Notes under the pieces: model-generated
Databases searched by the model: none
Seen by the model: the letters and a program-made list of their open reading frames with translations, nothing else
What the model was told of the DNA's origin: nothing
In this document: positions 9,401-16,308 of the stretch, in pieces
Numbering within the stretch: position 1 is the stretch's first letter
Layout of the letters: every line of letters starts with the position of its first letter
Source: Mycobacterium paraseoulense
GTDB taxonomy: Bacteria > Actinomycetota > Actinomycetes > Mycobacteriales > Mycobacteriaceae
Direction: 5' to 3'
DNA length: 64,000 nt
Assembly: GCF_010731655.1 (NCBI RefSeq)
Contig: NZ_AP022619.1
Coordinates: forward strand, 3,348,001-3,412,000
Program-made: the position numbers and the translations under genes

Positions 9401-9514
9401 ATTGATGAGTCGGCGTACGGCACGCCCAAACCAGACGTCGGCAAACTCGAAAAATGCCTGCAGGGTGATTTCGAGATCAAGGCAAAGTCAAAGCGCGAAA
9501 ATGGTGAATCGTGA
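6428..9514 (+). CDS. large membrane-anchored protein with two GNAT-like regions
   Basis: A 1028-residue protein of unrecognised overall family. Residues 12-35 and 53-67 are hydrophobic (one or two membrane helices); 70-140 is highly charged and likely coiled coil; 140-500 is a domain I do not recognise. Residues 505-690 are a GNAT domain with the CoA loop IKPEHRNAGLGSQLL (594-608), related to the GNAT gene at 5406. Residues 770-985 look like a second, degenerate GNAT unit lacking the RxxGxG loop and interrupted by a Lys/Glu-rich helical insert (865-920). DNA here is visibly more A-rich than the core genes, suggesting transfer. The stop overlaps the permease start by 4 bp (GTGA at 9511-9514), implying translational coupling and joint function. 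Confidence 0.75.
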   Translation: MHWLDHFKVYWQDYALLIAISGLGLLLYTQLYQSWMLLTRSLPREERAFLPWQAFVTLLWLILRGLQVRSLHKAARLRIEIELLDRPPKRPIELKFDNKKDFHDATLEWKNEKKQWKDRIRRRMSAIAKEEEKERTIDVETCSALLRDNDIARYFNAYRGAEKSFLSKVTINSGFVAPLHLLTGVMTFYEQHWQPVVNAYGQSVIHPGDDFREKQARKMQSFIFDCWLLWGPSIPICICPQWQGEVALQYGYGDEDNSLALRCSSPEIFRTLLGQNDGGHDGLALRARVSGVLKWGPDLSTVGLCPAQDAIAQRSDERLVLDISGGAGGIRPAGGTSEQVKAQYYSAYLWIAFVMCKADPDTHEPKPLNPENKWRDLIPFFIHANIADPVAYEFHARQLAREAVEAAIQLLEDEQDLILRFACAIDETGCGHDSPYVLPVSPTEKISAIMRRFADEAKRQGHGSALRRLEFASKEPFEHGDYASCALPQIVKRFYEDIDAKGLEFRELRYTRKSDLDLLRIFYDDCFEPEFPDENERESREEIENYLRAKEFGWYEKNNYHVILMLDKDDELLGGAIADYLNEPNAGVIEYIVIKPEHRNAGLGSQLLECVERVLHDDADKAQNRPLDWIAAEIDDPFVTPRPLQGVDPFAVARKWGKWGYRLLDFPYRQPALAETKKPVDTMFLSAKLCHGGKFQPKHSDKKFLPKSDIESLLIAYLRLAMRIDDPQHHEDFQAMHNSMPDEVPLVDLEKYLGPEDGLVDAKEVIGAQDPELVRALELYNNVFGREIGKDDYWKVSRPPDGLTDRIECRDHLWTIRSAAEAQCEGVASFVTLPNAGFVRYIEFHDRWPDSDMLRGLIARIEERMVRDAIRSGKQMKRDGEQMIRHGKRLGRSGKKKTVELGEEMRDAGTKKLEDDKKKGLNGAGARGWYIECADPTRQDLLLDTGFWELDLEYPLPPPPARPIRLMYKPFGRVYDPPTINSKVLLQVVREIDESAYGTPKPDVGKLEKCLQGDFEIKAKSKRENGES

Positions 9515-11256
9515 CCGCGCGCTCACCACGCGGGTGGGTAACCTACAAGGGTTTGCGGTCGGGAACTCTCAGCGCAACGGAAAATGTGGTCATCGCCGTC
9601 ACGTCCGTCGCACCGGCTTACAGCCTGGCCGCGACGCTCACGGCTCTGGTGGCCCTGGTGGGCCCAAAAGCGCCGGCGCTGTTCATCATCGGTTTTATCC
9701 CGACTATGCTCACCGCGTTCGCGTTTCGCGAACTGGCCAAGAAAGCTCCAGACTGTGGGTCCACCTTCACCTGGACCACGCGCGCCTTCGGCCCTTGGGT
9801 GGGCTGGATTTCCGGCTGGGCTTTGGTCATCGCCTCGATGGTGGGCGTCGGCAACGGCGCACAGGTCGCGACGGTCTACCTGCTGGAAGCGCTGGACCTG
9901 CATTCGCTCGCGCATTCCACGGCGACGCGAATCGCGGTGGGCGGCGTGGCCGTCGCTGTCTTCGTCGTGCTCGTCGCCCTGCGGTTGCCGGATAATGATG
10001 GCACACAGCGCCATTCGACCGCCCTGCTGGTGATAGAGGCCGCCGTTCTGGTGCTGCTCACCGTCGTCGCGCTGGTAATGCTCAGCTCGCACGCGCAGTC
10101 CGTCGCGACCCAGATCGCGGTGGGCGGCGTGACCGTCCTGGTTCTCGTCGCCTTGTGTCTACGGGGCATCGACGGCACACAGCGTTACCAGGCGGTGCTG
10201 CTGGCGATCGAGCTCTCCATGCTGTTGATGGTCAGCGGTGTCGCGTTGTGGAAGGTCATTACCCACGACGCGGGACCGCAGGCCGTGATGCCGCAGGTGA
10301 ATTGGTTTTTGCCGCGGGGGCTATCGGCCTCGAGTATTGCCGGCGGCACCGTCCTGTGCGTATTCGCGTTCTGGGGCTGGGACGCCTCGCTGTCGGTGTC
10401 GGAGGAAACCAAAGAACCCCGCCGCAACCCCGGTCGCGCCGCCGTGATCGCCACCTTTATCCTGCTCTTGACCTATGTCCTGGTGAGCGTCGCGTTGCAG
10501 GCCTTCGCCGGTTTCGGCAGCACCGGAATCGGCCTGAGAAATCCGGCGAACGCCAACGACACACTCGCCGCGCTGGGCAACCCGGTCATTGGCACCGGCC
10601 TGGCCGTGGTTCTGCTGCTCGCGATCAGCTCGTCGTCGGTGGGCGCGGTGCTGACCTATGTAGCCCCCACCGCGCGGACGGTGCTGGCGATGGCGGTCTA
10701 CGGCGCCCTGCCACGGCGGTTCGCGTTGCTTCACCGCCAATACCAGACACCGTGGCTGGCCACCCTCGTCATCGGTTTGGGCGGCTTTGCGATCTATGCG
10801 CTGATGACGCTGTTGAGCCGAAATTCGTTGCCGGACATGGTTTCCTCGCTCGCGTTGGTCACCACCTTCTACTACGCCCTGACCGCTTACGCGTGCGTGT
10901 GGATCTACCGGGGCGACTTGCGCGAGAGCGCAGGAACATTTTTGCTGCGCGGCGTGCTGCCGTTGCTCGGCGCTCTCGCTATGACGTGGGCCTTCGTCTG
11001 GAACGCCATCGACGCCTACTCGCCCGCCTACGGCAAGACCCACGTAGGCCCGGTCGGCGGCGTGTTCATCATGGGCGTCGGGCTGCTCGTCCTCGGCATC
11101 CCGCTTGCACTGCTATGCGCCCTCCGCCAACGTGCCTTCTTCAGGGGCAAGACCCTCAATGACAAGACTGTGTTCACCGATGCCGCGACAGAGCCTGGCA
11201 GCGATAGCGCGCTGGGACCGCTGCGACGACGCCAGCCCACCCGGGCAAACCATTGA
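9511..11256 (+). CDS. APC-superfamily amino acid/polyamine permease with internal duplication
   Basis: A 581-residue polytopic membrane protein. The opening GLRSGTLSATENVVIAVTSVAPAYSLAATL is the TM1 region of APC-family permeases; GCGSTFTW-like (DCGSTFTWTTRAFGPWVGW) and FAFWGWDASLSVSEET motifs confirm it. Residues 138-198 and 199-255 are a direct tandem repeat: ATRIAVGGVAV...DGTQRHSTALLVIEA against ATQIAVGGVTV...DGTQRYQAVLLAIEL. This adds about 61 residues (roughly two helices) over the usual length. Transport of an amino acid or amine by proton symport or antiport is expected. It is coupled by a 4-bp overlap to the large GNAT-like protein, so the substrate may be something that protein modifies. 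Confidence 0.88.
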   Translation: MTARSPRGWVTYKGLRSGTLSATENVVIAVTSVAPAYSLAATLTALVALVGPKAPALFIIGFIPTMLTAFAFRELAKKAPDCGSTFTWTTRAFGPWVGWISGWALVIASMVGVGNGAQVATVYLLEALDLHSLAHSTATRIAVGGVAVAVFVVLVALRLPDNDGTQRHSTALLVIEAAVLVLLTVVALVMLSSHAQSVATQIAVGGVTVLVLVALCLRGIDGTQRYQAVLLAIELSMLLMVSGVALWKVITHDAGPQAVMPQVNWFLPRGLSASSIAGGTVLCVFAFWGWDASLSVSEETKEPRRNPGRAAVIATFILLLTYVLVSVALQAFAGFGSTGIGLRNPANANDTLAALGNPVIGTGLAVVLLLAISSSSVGAVLTYVAPTARTVLAMAVYGALPRRFALLHRQYQTPWLATLVIGLGGFAIYALMTLLSRNSLPDMVSSLALVTTFYYALTAYACVWIYRGDLRESAGTFLLRGVLPLLGALAMTWAFVWNAIDAYSPAYGKTHVGPVGGVFIMGVGLLVLGIPLALLCALRQRAFFRGKTLNDKTVFTDAATEPGSDSALGPLRRRQPTRANH

Positions 11257-11275
11257 CGCGCGCAGCATCGGAGCC

Positions 11276-11620
11276 TTAGCCCGAGGGGATCCCGCCCAAC
11301 GACTCCACGCGACCGTCTGCCTGATTGAAGTGATAGGCCCGGCGCGGCTCGCAGACCGTGATCGCGTACTCACTGAAGAACTCGGCGCGGGCGCGGACCT
11401 GGGTTTCCAGGTGTTCCGGGTGATTCCGCCAGGCGAGCAACTGCGCCTCCGTCTCGAATTCGACCAGCGTCAGCGTCTCGCCGTCCTCGGCGGCGAATTC
11501 CTTATAGTCCACGAAGCCCGGCATCTGGGTGCCTAGCTCGTACATGCGTGCGCCCAGTGCCTCCAGGGCCGCCAGATCGGCGTCGGGGCGTAGCCGCGAT
11601 CGAAACACCACAATCACCAT
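11276..11620 (-). CDS. antibiotic biosynthesis monooxygenase (ABM) domain protein
   Basis: A 114-residue single-domain protein of the dimeric alpha/beta-barrel ABM family: MVIVVFRSRLRPDADLAALE, GFVDYKEFAAEDGETLTLVEFE and LLAWRNHPEHLE are family positions. A longer open frame reaches 11782, but ATG 11620 is chosen because a strong Shine-Dalgarno (TAAGGAGG, complement of about 11627-11634) precedes it at correct spacing. Such proteins oxidise quinone-like or heme-like compounds, or act as small detoxification proteins; no substrate can be named. It is convergent with the permease and sits at the right border of the accessory block, next to the tRNA cluster. Confidence 0.85.
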   Translation of the reverse strand: MVIVVFRSRLRPDADLAALEALGARMYELGTQMPGFVDYKEFAAEDGETLTLVEFETEAQLLAWRNHPEHLETQVRARAEFFSEYAITVCEPRRAYHFNQADGRVESLGGIPSG

Positions 11621-11801
11621 CGCAGCCTCCTTAGACGCAATGCGACCGCTCGTTGGCCTGACCGTAACAGTCCATCCGCCCGGTCGTCGGGTTGTTCCTC
11701 GTCGTTTGTGGCTACCGCACGTCGGCGCGGTCGCGCTCAATCGGGACAGCTGTTCCCGACCGCATCCAGAGAGCGAACACATGAATCACGCGCACGAATC
11801 T

Positions 11802-11878
11802 TGGTGGCCAGGGGCGGGATCGAACCGCCGACCTTCCGCTTTTCAGGCGGACGCTCGTACCGACTGAGCTACCTGGCC
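11802..11878 (-). tRNA. tRNA-Phe (GAA)
   Basis: The complement reads GGCCAGG...CCTGGCC with D arm GCTCAGTCGGTACGAGC, anticodon loop CTGAAAA (GAA) and T arm GGCGGTTCGATCCCGCC. CCA is encoded (11802-11804). Confidence 0.95.
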
Positions 11879-11907
11879 GGAAGGCATGAAGTGCCTCGCC
11901 GAATCGG

Positions 11908-11981
11908 CGACCCTGACGGGACTCGAACCCGCGACCTCCGCCGTGACAGGGCGGCGCGCTAACCAACTGCGCCACAGGGCC
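11908..11981 (-). tRNA. tRNA-Asp (GTC)
   Basis: The complement starts GGCCCTGTGGCGCAGTTGG; the anticodon loop CTGTCAC carries GTC; the T arm is CGCGGGTTCGAGTCCCG. The discriminator is G and CCA is not encoded. Confidence 0.95.
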
Positions 11982-12010
11982 TTGCTGCTGCTTCGCGTTA
12001 CCGCGTCGCG

Positions 12011-12083
12011 TACCCCCAACGGGATTCGAACCCGTGCTACCGCCGTGAAAGGGCGGCGTCCTAGGCCACTAGACGATGGGGGC
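12011..12083 (-). tRNA. tRNA-Glu (TTC)
   Basis: The complement starts GCCCCCATCGTCTAGTGGCC; the anticodon loop CTTTCAC carries TTC; the T arm is ACGGGTTCGAATCCCGT. CCA is not encoded. Confidence 0.95.
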
Positions 12084-12205
12084 CAGAACCGAATCACTCC
12101 GGGGTACTCGCAACGTGGTTTCGTTAGGAGCCACGTCAGCTTAGGTCACCGCGGGCACAATCCTCAAACGAGCCGCGTTTCGGGTCCAAGTATCCTGTGT
12201 CTTCG

Positions 12206-12278
12206 GCCCCTATAGCTCAGTTGGTAGAGCTACGGACTTTTAATCCGCAGGTCCTAGGTTCGAGTCCTAGTGGGGGCA
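12206..12278 (+). tRNA. tRNA-Lys (TTT)
   Basis: Starts GCCCCTATAGCTCAGTTGG; the anticodon loop CTTTTAA carries TTT; the T arm is CTAGGTTCGAGTCCTAG. It is divergent from the Glu-Asp-Phe group, with 122 bp between them for promoters. Confidence 0.95.
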
Positions 12279-12310
12279 CCGAAGCGTTTTTTGGCCTCGG
12301 CAGCTGGCGC

Positions 12311-13210
12311 TCATCGCCCGAGCACCGCGCTGCTGTAGGTGACGTCGGCGAAGGCTTGGGCGACCTCGTCGTCGGCGTAGACGAACCCGTTGGCGGCGTG
12401 CAGTTGGGCGACCGTCTGCGACGAGGTGCGCCAGCCCCGCTGGCCGAGGTGGTCGACGATGTGGCTGCGCTCGCCGTGATAGACGAGGTCGTTGAAGTCG
12501 ACCTCGAACCCGAGCTCGCGCATCCGGTCGTGATGCGCCCGCCACCGCGGATCGGCGAAAACGGCGGTGTCGGGCACAAAGTCGAAGGCCAAGCGGCTGC
12601 CCGGGGCGCTCAGCGCGGTGATGTTGTCGAACAGCGCGTCCTGCGCCGCCTCGGGCAGGTACACCAACAGCCCCTCGGCGCTCCACGCCGACGGCGCCTC
12701 CGGATCGAATCCCGCGTCGCGCAGCGCCGTGGCCCAGTCGTCACGCAGGTCGACCGCGACGGCGCGCCGCTCGGCGGTCGGCTCGGCGCCGAGGTCCTCG
12801 AGGGTCAGCGTCTTGAACTCGATCACCTCCGGCATGTCGACCTCGTAGACGACAGTGCCGGTCGGCCACGGCAGGCGGTAGGCGCGCGCATCGAGCCCCG
12901 AGGCGAGGATCACCGCCTGACGGATCCCACTGCGCGTCGCTTCCAAGAAGAAGTCGTCGTAAAACCTTGTCCGACAGGCCATTCCCCGCGCCATCCGCTG
13001 CGGATCGAACTCGGAAGCCCCGCCGGCCGGGATCTCGCCGTTCACCAGCCGGACGTAGACGTCGATCCCGACGGCCCGCACGAGCGGAGCCGCGTAGGGG
13101 TCGTCGATCAACTTCGCGTCGGAGGACAGGGCCCGCTGGGCCGCGACCATCGTCGCCGTCGCCCCCACGCTCGTCGCCAGGTTCCAACGATCACGATCGG
13201 TGCGCGCCAT
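12311..13210 (-). CDS. SAM-dependent methyltransferase, TIGR00027 (Rv0830-like) family
   Basis: A 299-residue member of the large mycobacterial family of putative SAM-dependent methyltransferases (leucine carboxyl methyltransferase fold). It opens [24 protein letters not shown] and shows the SAM site [16 protein letters not shown], the acidic position [12 protein letters not shown] and [13 protein letters not shown], all standard in the family. Position next to the tRNA cluster and the deaminase matches the Rv0830 neighbourhood. Substrates of the family are mostly unknown. The AT-rich leader 13211-13260 presumably carries its promoter. Confidence 0.9.
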   Translation of the reverse strand: MARTDRDRWNLATSVGATATMVAAQRALSSDAKLIDDPYAAPLVRAVGIDVYVRLVNGEIPAGGASEFDPQRMARGMACRTRFYDDFFLEATRSGIRQAVILASGLDARAYRLPWPTGTVVYEVDMPEVIEFKTLTLEDLGAEPTAERRAVAVDLRDDWATALRDAGFDPEAPSAWSAEGLLVYLPEAAQDALFDNITALSAPGSRLAFDFVPDTAVFADPRWRAHHDRMRELGFEVDFNDLVYHGERSHIVDHLGQRGWRTSSQTVAQLHAANGFVYADDEVAQAFADVTYSSAVLGR

Positions 13211-13292
13211 CGTGCTCCCTCATCCCGATTCAGAAAATTAAATAGACAATCTAGTCAGTATCGCAGGGCCGATCCCCGGCGCCCGGCGGGAC

Positions 13293-13298
13293 TACTCT
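13293..13298 (+). promoter_or_regulatory. -10 box of the leaderless deaminase gene
   Basis: TACTCT (TANNNT) ends 7 nt before the GTG at 13306 and no Shine-Dalgarno is present, the mycobacterial leaderless pattern. It supports the chosen start. Confidence 0.55.
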
Positions 13299-13305
13299 CC
13301 GAGCT

Positions 13306-13806
13306 GTGACCGACTTCGCCCAACGGACGATCGAGCTGGCCCGCCGAAACGTCGCGGAGGGCGGGCGCCCATTCGCGGCGGTGATCGTCAACGACGGCGA
13401 AGTCCTCGCCGAAAGCGCCAACAAGGTGGCCCAGACCAACGATCCGACCGCGCACGCGGAGATCCTGGCCATCCGCGAGGCGTGCATGAAGCTGGGCACC
13501 GAGCACCTCGTCGATGCCACGATCTACGTGATGGCACACCCGTGCCCGATGTGCCTGGGCTCCCTGTACTACTGCTCACCGAAGCAAGTGATCTTCCTGA
13601 TCACCCGCGAGGCCTACGAGCAGTACTACCTCGACGACCGCAAGTACTTCGAGGTGTCGACCTTCTACGACGAATTCGCCAAGAGCTGGGACCAGCGGCG
13701 CTTGCCCATGCGCTACCAACCCCAAGAAGATGCGGTGGACGTCTACCGGTTGTGGAACGAGCGCAACGGCGGCCAGCCCCGGTCCACGTTCGTCCCGTCG
13801 GCCTGA
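13306..13806 (+). CDS. nucleoside/CMP-dCMP-type deaminase (Rv0828c-like)
   Basis: A 166-residue zinc deaminase. The motifs THAE-type (PTAHAEILA, with ligand His and proton-shuttle Glu) and PCPMC (HPCPMCLGS, two Cys ligands) define the cytidine/guanine deaminase fold. The closest class is guanine deaminase or tRNA-adenosine-deaminase-like small enzymes; the exact base is not settled. Start at GTG 13306 is supported by the leaderless promoter. It is followed after 42 bp by kmtR, as in M. tuberculosis. Confidence 0.9.
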   Translation: MTDFAQRTIELARRNVAEGGRPFAAVIVNDGEVLAESANKVAQTNDPTAHAEILAIREACMKLGTEHLVDATIYVMAHPCPMCLGSLYYCSPKQVIFLITREAYEQYYLDDRKYFEVSTFYDEFAKSWDQRRLPMRYQPQEDAVDVYRLWNERNGGQPRSTFVPSA

Positions 13807-13836
13807 ACACCCATTGGCAGGGGTGCCCGGTCTCAT

Positions 13837-13857
13837 TATTATTTGCGTATGCACGCA
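13837..13857 (+). promoter_or_regulatory. kmtR leaderless promoter with overlapping palindromic operator
   Basis: TATTAT (13837-13842) lies 6 nt before ATG 13849. The perfect inverted repeat TGCGTATGCACGCA (13844-13857, 5-bp arms) spans the start codon, so a bound repressor would sit on the transcription start. KmtR is known to repress its own gene in M. tuberculosis; that this repeat is its site is inference. Confidence 0.5.
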
Positions 13858-14235
13858 GATAACGGCGCAGGCCGGTTGCCGGATGACCAGGCGAACCTTG
13901 TCGTCGAGGTCTTCCGGATGCTGGCCGACGCCACCCGGGTGCAGGTGCTGTGGTCACTCACCGACCGCGAGATGTCGGTCAACGAACTCGCCGAGCACGT
14001 GGGCAAGCCGGCACCGTCGGTCTCCCAGCACCTGGCGAAACTGCGGATGGCACGCCTGGTCCGCACCCGCCGGGAGGGGACCACCATCTTCTACAGCCTG
14101 GAGAACGACCACGTCCGGCAGCTCGTCACGGACGCCGTCTTCAACGCCGAGCACGCCGGTCCGGGCGTGCCCGGTCACCACCGCAAGGCGGGCGGCCTGA
14201 AGGCCGTCGGCGATCGACACGGCGCATCTACTTAA
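13849..14235 (+). CDS. kmtR: KmtR-like ArsR/SmtB nickel-cobalt sensor repressor
   Basis: A 128-residue winged-helix repressor. The DNA-reading helix is near VNELAEHVGKPAPSVSQHLAKL (44-65) and the wing near RREGTTIFYSL. Starting at ATG 13849 puts His88, Glu101, His102, His110 and His111 at exactly the positions described as metal ligands of M. tuberculosis KmtR (Rv0827c), which supports both identity and start. KmtR releases DNA when it binds Ni(II) or Co(II) and controls a metal exporter and itself. Here the next gene, 13 bp downstream, encodes a histidine-rich peptide, suggesting that metal binding by that protein is part of the same response. Confidence 0.9.
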   Translation: MHADNGAGRLPDDQANLVVEVFRMLADATRVQVLWSLTDREMSVNELAEHVGKPAPSVSQHLAKLRMARLVRTRREGTTIFYSLENDHVRQLVTDAVFNAEHAGPGVPGHHRKAGGLKAVGDRHGAST

Positions 14236-14248
14236 GGAGACGACACCG

Positions 14249-14449
14249 ATGCCCGCGCAACACACCCACGACGCGCCCCACGCGCACGACCACGAACACG
14301 GCGACGTCAGCCACGCGCACGCCCACACCGCCCATGAGCACGACCATGTCCAGCACGAACACGCCCACCGCCACGCCGACGGCACCGAGCACAGCCATCA
14401 GCACGTGCACCAGGCGGGCCTGGAGGACGTGCACGGTCACGCCCACTAG
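14249..14449 (+). CDS. small histidine-rich metal-binding protein
   Basis: A 66-residue protein with 23 His (35%), mostly in HxH steps (HAHDHEHGD, HAHAHTAHEHDH), plus many Asp and Glu, no Cys and no membrane segment. A good Shine-Dalgarno (AAGGAG, about 14234-14239) supports ATG 14249. It lies 13 bp after kmtR on the same strand and is probably co-transcribed. The composition resembles nickel/cobalt/zinc storage or chaperone tails such as those of HypB, SlyD and Hpn. Cytoplasmic buffering of Ni or Co under KmtR control is the natural inference; no enzyme function is visible. Confidence 0.8.
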   Translation: MPAQHTHDAPHAHDHEHGDVSHAHAHTAHEHDHVQHEHAHRHADGTEHSHQHVHQAGLEDVHGHAH

Positions 14450-14455
14450 AGGGCA

Positions 14456-15484
14456 CTAAACCTCGGGGCAGTAGTGGCTCGGGTCGCCGCGCCGGTCGAG
14501 CGGCGGCAGATTGCGTGCCGGCGTCTGCGGCAGCGGCGCGTCGGCCGGGATGCGCCCGGATGCGCGGTCGAGGCCGGCGCGGGCCCGCGGGTGCTTGCGG
14601 TACCTGGGGGGCACAAACGCGAAGACCAGCCGCACCAGGTTGCCGAAGCGCCGGTGCAGCCACTCGTCGCGGTCGGTCCACTCAAAGCCCAACCGTTCGC
14701 GAACGGCCGGGTGATACAAGCCGACCGTGAGCCAGACGAAGAACGGCCGCGACAGCTTGGTCAGGCCGCCCCACAGCCAATCCGGGAGCCAGGGAGCGAT
14801 CGGCAGCTTGTCATATATGGTCAGATCAAGCACGGCCCGCGTCGCGTAATTATCCTCTAATACGTTGCGGCACATGTGATCCCAGTAATCCTGAAATTCC
14901 TCCCAGGTCTTGGGCACCGGGCGCATGCTCATGCCGTACATCCGGTACCACTGAATGTGTTCGTCGAAGAGTTGGCGCTTGTCGGCCTCGGTCAGGCCGC
15001 CGCCGAAGCGTTCGGCCACCAGGATCGTGCCCATGAAGAAAGTGGAGTGTGCCCAATAAAAGACGTCGGGATTCAGCGCGTGGTACCGACGCCCCTGGTC
15101 GTCCACGCCCTTGATGTCGGTGTGGTAGTCGCGGACCTCGGCACCCGTCGTCGGAGCCCGGTCGCCATCGAAGACCACCCCGCCGATCGGGTACAGCGAC
15201 CGCATCACCCGCGGCAAGGGTTCCCGGAAGAAGGTCGAGTGTTGCTCCACCGCGGCGCCCAACTGCGGGTGCATGTTCTGCATGGATCCCGCGAACGGGC
15301 CCTGCAGCATGCCGCGCCAATCACCGAAGTACCGCCACGTCAGCGAATCGGGCCCCAGCGGGATCGGTGGTGCTTCATAGCCCATGGGCGACACCGGGCA
15401 GCCAGCGGCCACGGTTGGCGCGCCCGAAGCGCCGCGCACGACGTCGCTAGTCGCTGGGCGGGGTCCGGACGTATGTTGAGTCAC
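14456..15484 (-). CDS. MpaB family oxygenase (DUF2236), Rv0826-like
   Basis: About 342 residues from GTG 15484 (VTQHTSGPRPATS); an open frame continues upstream to 15538 but would run through the operator-like repeat. Family marks are PLPRVMRSLYPIGGVVFDGD, the conserved H in DYHTDIKG and FYWAHSTFFMGTILVAERFGG. DUF2236 proteins include the heme-containing latex-clearing and MpaB mycophenolate oxygenases. Substrate unknown; M. tuberculosis Rv0826 occupies the same place. Divergent from a TetR gene with a perfect inverted repeat between them. Confidence 0.85.
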   Translation of the reverse strand: MTQHTSGPRPATSDVVRGASGAPTVAAGCPVSPMGYEAPPIPLGPDSLTWRYFGDWRGMLQGPFAGSMQNMHPQLGAAVEQHSTFFREPLPRVMRSLYPIGGVVFDGDRAPTTGAEVRDYHTDIKGVDDQGRRYHALNPDVFYWAHSTFFMGTILVAERFGGGLTEADKRQLFDEHIQWYRMYGMSMRPVPKTWEEFQDYWDHMCRNVLEDNYATRAVLDLTIYDKLPIAPWLPDWLWGGLTKLSRPFFVWLTVGLYHPAVRERLGFEWTDRDEWLHRRFGNLVRLVFAFVPPRYRKHPRARAGLDRASGRIPADAPLPQTPARNLPPLDRRGDPSHYCPEV

Positions 15485-15509
15485 TATTGGATTCCTGTAG
15501 GTATCTGCA

Positions 15510-15535
15510 AAACTGACTACATGCGTTGTCAGTTT
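15510..15535. promoter_or_regulatory. candidate TetR operator
   Basis: AAACTGAC (15510-15517) and GTCAGTTT (15528-15535) are perfect 8-bp inverted arms around a 10-bp spacer, between the MpaB-like gene (start 15484) and the TetR gene (start 15552). Probable site of the Rv0825c-like repressor for both promoters. Confidence 0.6.
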
Positions 15536-15551
15536 CAAGCTTAGGAGCGAT

Positions 15552-16157
15552 GTGCAGTCCGGTCAACGACGGGGCCGTTGGACCGGCGTCCCCTTGGGGG
15601 ATCGCCTCACCCTCCGTCGCGAGAACCTCATCGCCGCCGGTGTGCAATTGCTCGGCGGCGACGGTCGGCCCGCGCTGACCGTGCGTGCGGTGTGCCGCAA
15701 GGCCGCGCTGACCGAACGCTACTTCTACGAAAGCTTCGCTGACCGTGACGAGTTCGTGCGCGCGGTCTACGACGACGTGTGCACGCGCGCCATGGATGCC
15801 CTCACGTCGGCGAACACCCCGCGGGAAGCCGTCGAAAAGTTTGTCGAGCTGATGGTCGACGACCCGGTCCGGGGCCGCGTGCTGTTGCTCGCGCCGGCGG
15901 TCGAGCCGATATTGACCCGCTCGGGCGCGGAGTGGATGCCCAACTTCATCGAACTGCTGCAGCGCAAGCTGTCCCGGATCGGCGATCCGGTGTTGCAGAA
16001 GATGATCGCCACCAGCCTCGTTGGCGGACTGTCGAGCCTGTTCACCGCGTACCTCAACGGACAGCTCGGCGCGACGCGCAAACAATTCATCGACTACTGC
16101 GTCAACATGCTCTACGTCACGGCGGCCCCGTACGTGCCCGCCCCCGACCTGGGGTAG
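15552..16157 (+). CDS. TetR family regulator (Rv0825c-like)
   Basis: A 201-residue regulator. The helix-turn-helix is about residues 20-65, with LTVRAVCRKAALTERYFYESFADRDEFV as the TetR signature region. The start is GTG 15552 with AGGAG at 15543-15547, a slightly short spacing. Divergent from the MpaB-like oxygenase with an 8-bp-arm inverted repeat between; it probably represses that gene and itself. The desaturase gene desA1 begins 151 bp downstream and may be under a separate promoter. Ligand unknown. Confidence 0.87.
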   Translation: MQSGQRRGRWTGVPLGDRLTLRRENLIAAGVQLLGGDGRPALTVRAVCRKAALTERYFYESFADRDEFVRAVYDDVCTRAMDALTSANTPREAVEKFVELMVDDPVRGRVLLLAPAVEPILTRSGAEWMPNFIELLQRKLSRIGDPVLQKMIATSLVGGLSSLFTAYLNGQLGATRKQFIDYCVNMLYVTAAPYVPAPDLG

Positions 16158-16308
16158 TGCGGCCCCTGTTTATCGCCCGCCCCGGAGCGGCAAATCTCAA
16201 GACCGATGGCATCGAACTGTTATGCGGCGCGCGGCCGAGCAGCTTGATGCTACTGGGGTACACAGATATATTGACTGCTACCCATCGACACAGATAACCG
16301 GAGGCCCT

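Noticed and set aside
11802..12278. tRNA cluster as attachment site of the accessory block
   Set aside because: No integrase, no direct repeat of a tRNA 3' end and no mobile-element genes were seen, so site-specific integration is unsupported.
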